Of a DNA stretch of 6,263 nucleotides, positions 4,873-6,263 are shown piece after piece (position 1 is the stretch's first letter; each line of letters opens with the position of its first letter). The stretch lies in the NCBI GenBank assembly GCA_017442465.1, contig JAFRZQ010000419.1:1-6263 (forward strand), read 5' to 3'. The DNA is from Anaerotignum sp. (lineage in GTDB: Bacteria; Bacillota; Clostridia; Lachnospirales; Anaerotignaceae). The notes under the pieces are model-generated. The model had not been told where the DNA came from and searched no databases. It saw nothing but the letters and a program-made list of their open reading frames with translations. Position numbers and translations under genes: made by a program.

Positions 4873-5661
4873 ATGAAAGAAAGAAGAGAACGAAACTTCC
4901 GGATACTGGAATTTCGCGAAAATAAATTTGATATCATCGGGGACGTTCATGGCTGTTACGACGAATTGATGGAACTGATCGAAAAGCTGGGCTATGTAAA
5001 GGGTGATGGCTGCTATGTGCATCCCGAAGGCAGAAAGCTGATCTCTGTGGGGGATGTGGCGGATAAAGGCTGGAAGAACCTGGAATGCCTGGATTTCTGG
5101 ATCGATCAGGTGAACAATGGCGGAGCCTTCTGGGTACATGGTAACCACTGCAATAAGCTGTACCGCTATTTCCTTGGCAACCGCGTGCATCTGTCCCACG
5201 GACTGGAAAATACAGTGGCTGAACTGGAAAAACTGCCCAAAGAAGAACGAATGGCCTTTCGCAGCCGCTATATGCGCTGCTATGAAAGCCAGTGCTTCTA
5301 TCTTCTTTTGGACAGAAAGAAACTGGCCATCGTCCACGGCGGTCTGCGGGCGGAAAATATCGGTAAGTTTTCCAATAAGATCCGTACGGTCTGCCTGTAT
5401 GGGGAAACCACCGGTGTTTTCGATGAAAACGGCAAACCGGAACGACTGGACTGGGCGGCGGAATACGACGGCGAACCCTTTGTGGTCTACGGGCATACAG
5501 TGGTAGAGAAGCCGGAAATCGTAAATAATACAGTGGATATCGATCAGGGCTGTGTATACGGCGGCTATCTGACGGCACTGCGCTATCCTGAAATGGAATT
5601 TGTGCAGGTACGCGGCAAAAAATACGCGGAATACAGCGGCGGGGGCAAGGTGCCCGAATAA
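4873..5661 (+). CDS. prpE: PrpE-type metallophosphoesterase (diadenosine tetraphosphatase / PPP family)
   Basis: This 262-aa cytosolic phosphatase of the calcineurin-like PPP/ApaH superfamily has a di-metal centre. It has GDVHG (23-27; Asp24, His26), GDVADKG (60-66; Asp61), GNHCNKLYRY (90-99; Asn91, His92), VHGG (His155) and VYGHT (His208). The set and order, including GNHCNKLYRY and the late VYGHT...NNTVDIDQGC, match Bacillus PrpE. That enzyme hydrolyses asymmetrical Ap4A and has been linked to spore germination. The same fold occurs in the phosphatase part of bacterial Pnkp, so the substrate is not certain. Start: GAAAGGGA lies 7 bases before ATG 4873. The in-frame ATG at 4867 is only 1-2 bases from it. 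About 18 residues precede the usual N terminus. The usual Arg of GDxxDRG is Lys65 here, followed by Gly-Trp instead of Gly-Pro. The gene stands alone between a promoter candidate and its own terminator. Confidence 0.88.
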   Translation: MKERRERNFRILEFRENKFDIIGDVHGCYDELMELIEKLGYVKGDGCYVHPEGRKLISVGDVADKGWKNLECLDFWIDQVNNGGAFWVHGNHCNKLYRYFLGNRVHLSHGLENTVAELEKLPKEERMAFRSRYMRCYESQCFYLLLDRKKLAIVHGGLRAENIGKFSNKIRTVCLYGETTGVFDENGKPERLDWAAEYDGEPFVVYGHTVVEKPEIVNNTVDIDQGCVYGGYLTALRYPEMEFVQVRGKKYAEYSGGGKVPE

Positions 5662-5672
5662 GGAAGACAATA

Positions 5673-5708
5673 AAAAGCGATTTTACAGGGAACTGTAATA
5701 TCGCTTTT
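5673..5708 (+). terminator. Intrinsic terminator after prpE
   Basis: AAAAGCGAT (5673-5681) pairs with ATCGCTTTT (5700-5708). Inside, TTACAG (5683-5688) pairs with CTGTAA (5693-5698) around a GGAA loop, with one T-T mismatch between the two stems. The T's of the right arm continue as TTTTATGATTTATT. It begins 11 bases after the prpE stop. Confidence 0.85.
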
Positions 5709-5733
5709 ATGATTTATTGAAAAGGAGATTATT

Positions 5734-6263
5734 ATGGCACACTTGCTTTTAGTAGTCATATATCTGGCGTTTATCGCTCTGGGGCTGCCCGATTCCCTCT
5801 TGGGGAACGGCTGGCCTGTGATGCATATGGAATTTGGCGTGCCCCTTTCCTATGCGGGCATCGTTTCGACGATTATTGCTCTGGGGACTATCGTTGCCAG
5901 CCTGACCAGTGAGCGTATGACCCGCAGGCTGGGGGCGGGGAAGGTAACGGTATTAAGCATTGCTTTGACAGCTGTTGGACTTCTGGCCTTCTGTTTCAGT
6001 AAGCACTTCTGGCAGCTGTGCTTCTGGGCCATTCCCTATGGATTGGGCGCTGGCGGCGTGGATGCGGCACTGAATAATTACATGGCGCTCCATTACAAAA
6101 GCCATCACATGAACTGGCTCCACAGCATGTGGGGTATCGGCGCTACCACAGGGCCGTTTATCATGGGCTGGGCGCTGGCCAGCAGATTTTCCTGGCACGG
6201 CGGTTATTTTACCATTGGCGTCATTCAGGTAGTCATTGTGATCCTGCTGTTTTTCAGTCTGCC
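5734..6263 (+). CDS. Major facilitator superfamily transporter, N-terminal part
   Basis: The first 176 codons of a membrane transporter run off the window edge. AAAGGAG (5721-5727) lies 6 bases before the ATG. Six hydrophobic segments are visible, around residues 3-23, 44-60, 72-91, 98-117, 133-148 and 156-174. The loop after the second segment, SERMTRRLGAGKV, is a version of the MFS motif between helices 2 and 3. GLPDSLLGNGWPVM near the N terminus, and the segment from GGVDAALNNYMALHY to NWLHSMWGIGATTGP (about 110-143), recall FucP-like sugar transporters of Firmicutes. The substrate cannot be named. It is separated from prpE by a terminator, so it probably has its own promoter, though none is obvious in the 25 bases between. 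Confidence 0.88.
   Translation, partial: MAHLLLVVIYLAFIALGLPDSLLGNGWPVMHMEFGVPLSYAGIVSTIIALGTIVASLTSERMTRRLGAGKVTVLSIALTAVGLLAFCFSKHFWQLCFWAIPYGLGAGGVDAALNNYMALHYKSHHMNWLHSMWGIGATTGPFIMGWALASRFSWHGGYFTIGVIQVVIVILLFFSL

Noticed and set aside
4729..5670. Long minus-strand open frame antisense to prpE
   Set aside because: It mirrors the PrpE reading frame, has no ribosome binding site at its far end and no recognisable domain. Only its last 59 codons, outside prpE, look gene-like.

Overview
The window looks like chromosome from a gut-type Firmicute, probably a Lachnospiraceae or related Clostridia. The clues are strong AGGAGG-type ribosome binding sites, moderate GC that varies from gene to gene, U-tailed hairpin terminators, a PrpE-type phosphatase and an AprX-like subtilase. 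The genus cannot be fixed from the sequence alone.

Left part (1-1404): the 3' end of a dihydrolipoyl dehydrogenase gene (lpdA, + strand) converges on a complete lipoate-protein ligase gene (lplA, - strand). Both concern lipoic acid: LplA attaches lipoate to carrier proteins, and LpdA reoxidises the dihydrolipoyl arm. The 180 bases between them hold a strong hairpin and two weak, back-to-back terminators. lplA probably starts at a TTG preceded by a good ribosome binding site, not at the upstream ATG.

Middle (1405-3687): a recombination module. A leader of about 370 bases with two hairpins precedes a 34-codon small ORF and a complete 543-aa large serine recombinase. About 28 bases after the recombinase stop lies the 5' end of a subtilisin-like protease gene on the opposite strand. 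It is cut immediately after its catalytic-His motif GHGTH. This is best read as the right junction of an integrated element inside a subtilase gene. The remaining part of the protease is not found anywhere in the window. Either the element extends left past base 1, with lplA and lpdA inside it, or the left side was rearranged.

Right part (3688-6263): two translationally coupled small genes of unknown function share a recurring helical LPxE(x)Q-type motif and end at a strong bidirectional terminator. A probable small gene on the - strand uses the same terminator from the other side. Next come a complete PrpE-type metallophosphatase gene with its own terminator, and the first 176 codons of a major facilitator superfamily transporter that runs off the window.

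The most notable observation is the element junction in the protease active-site codons. Next are the unexplained small ORF before the recombinase and the repeat-sharing gene pair. I found no tRNA, rRNA, CRISPR array or insertion sequence.
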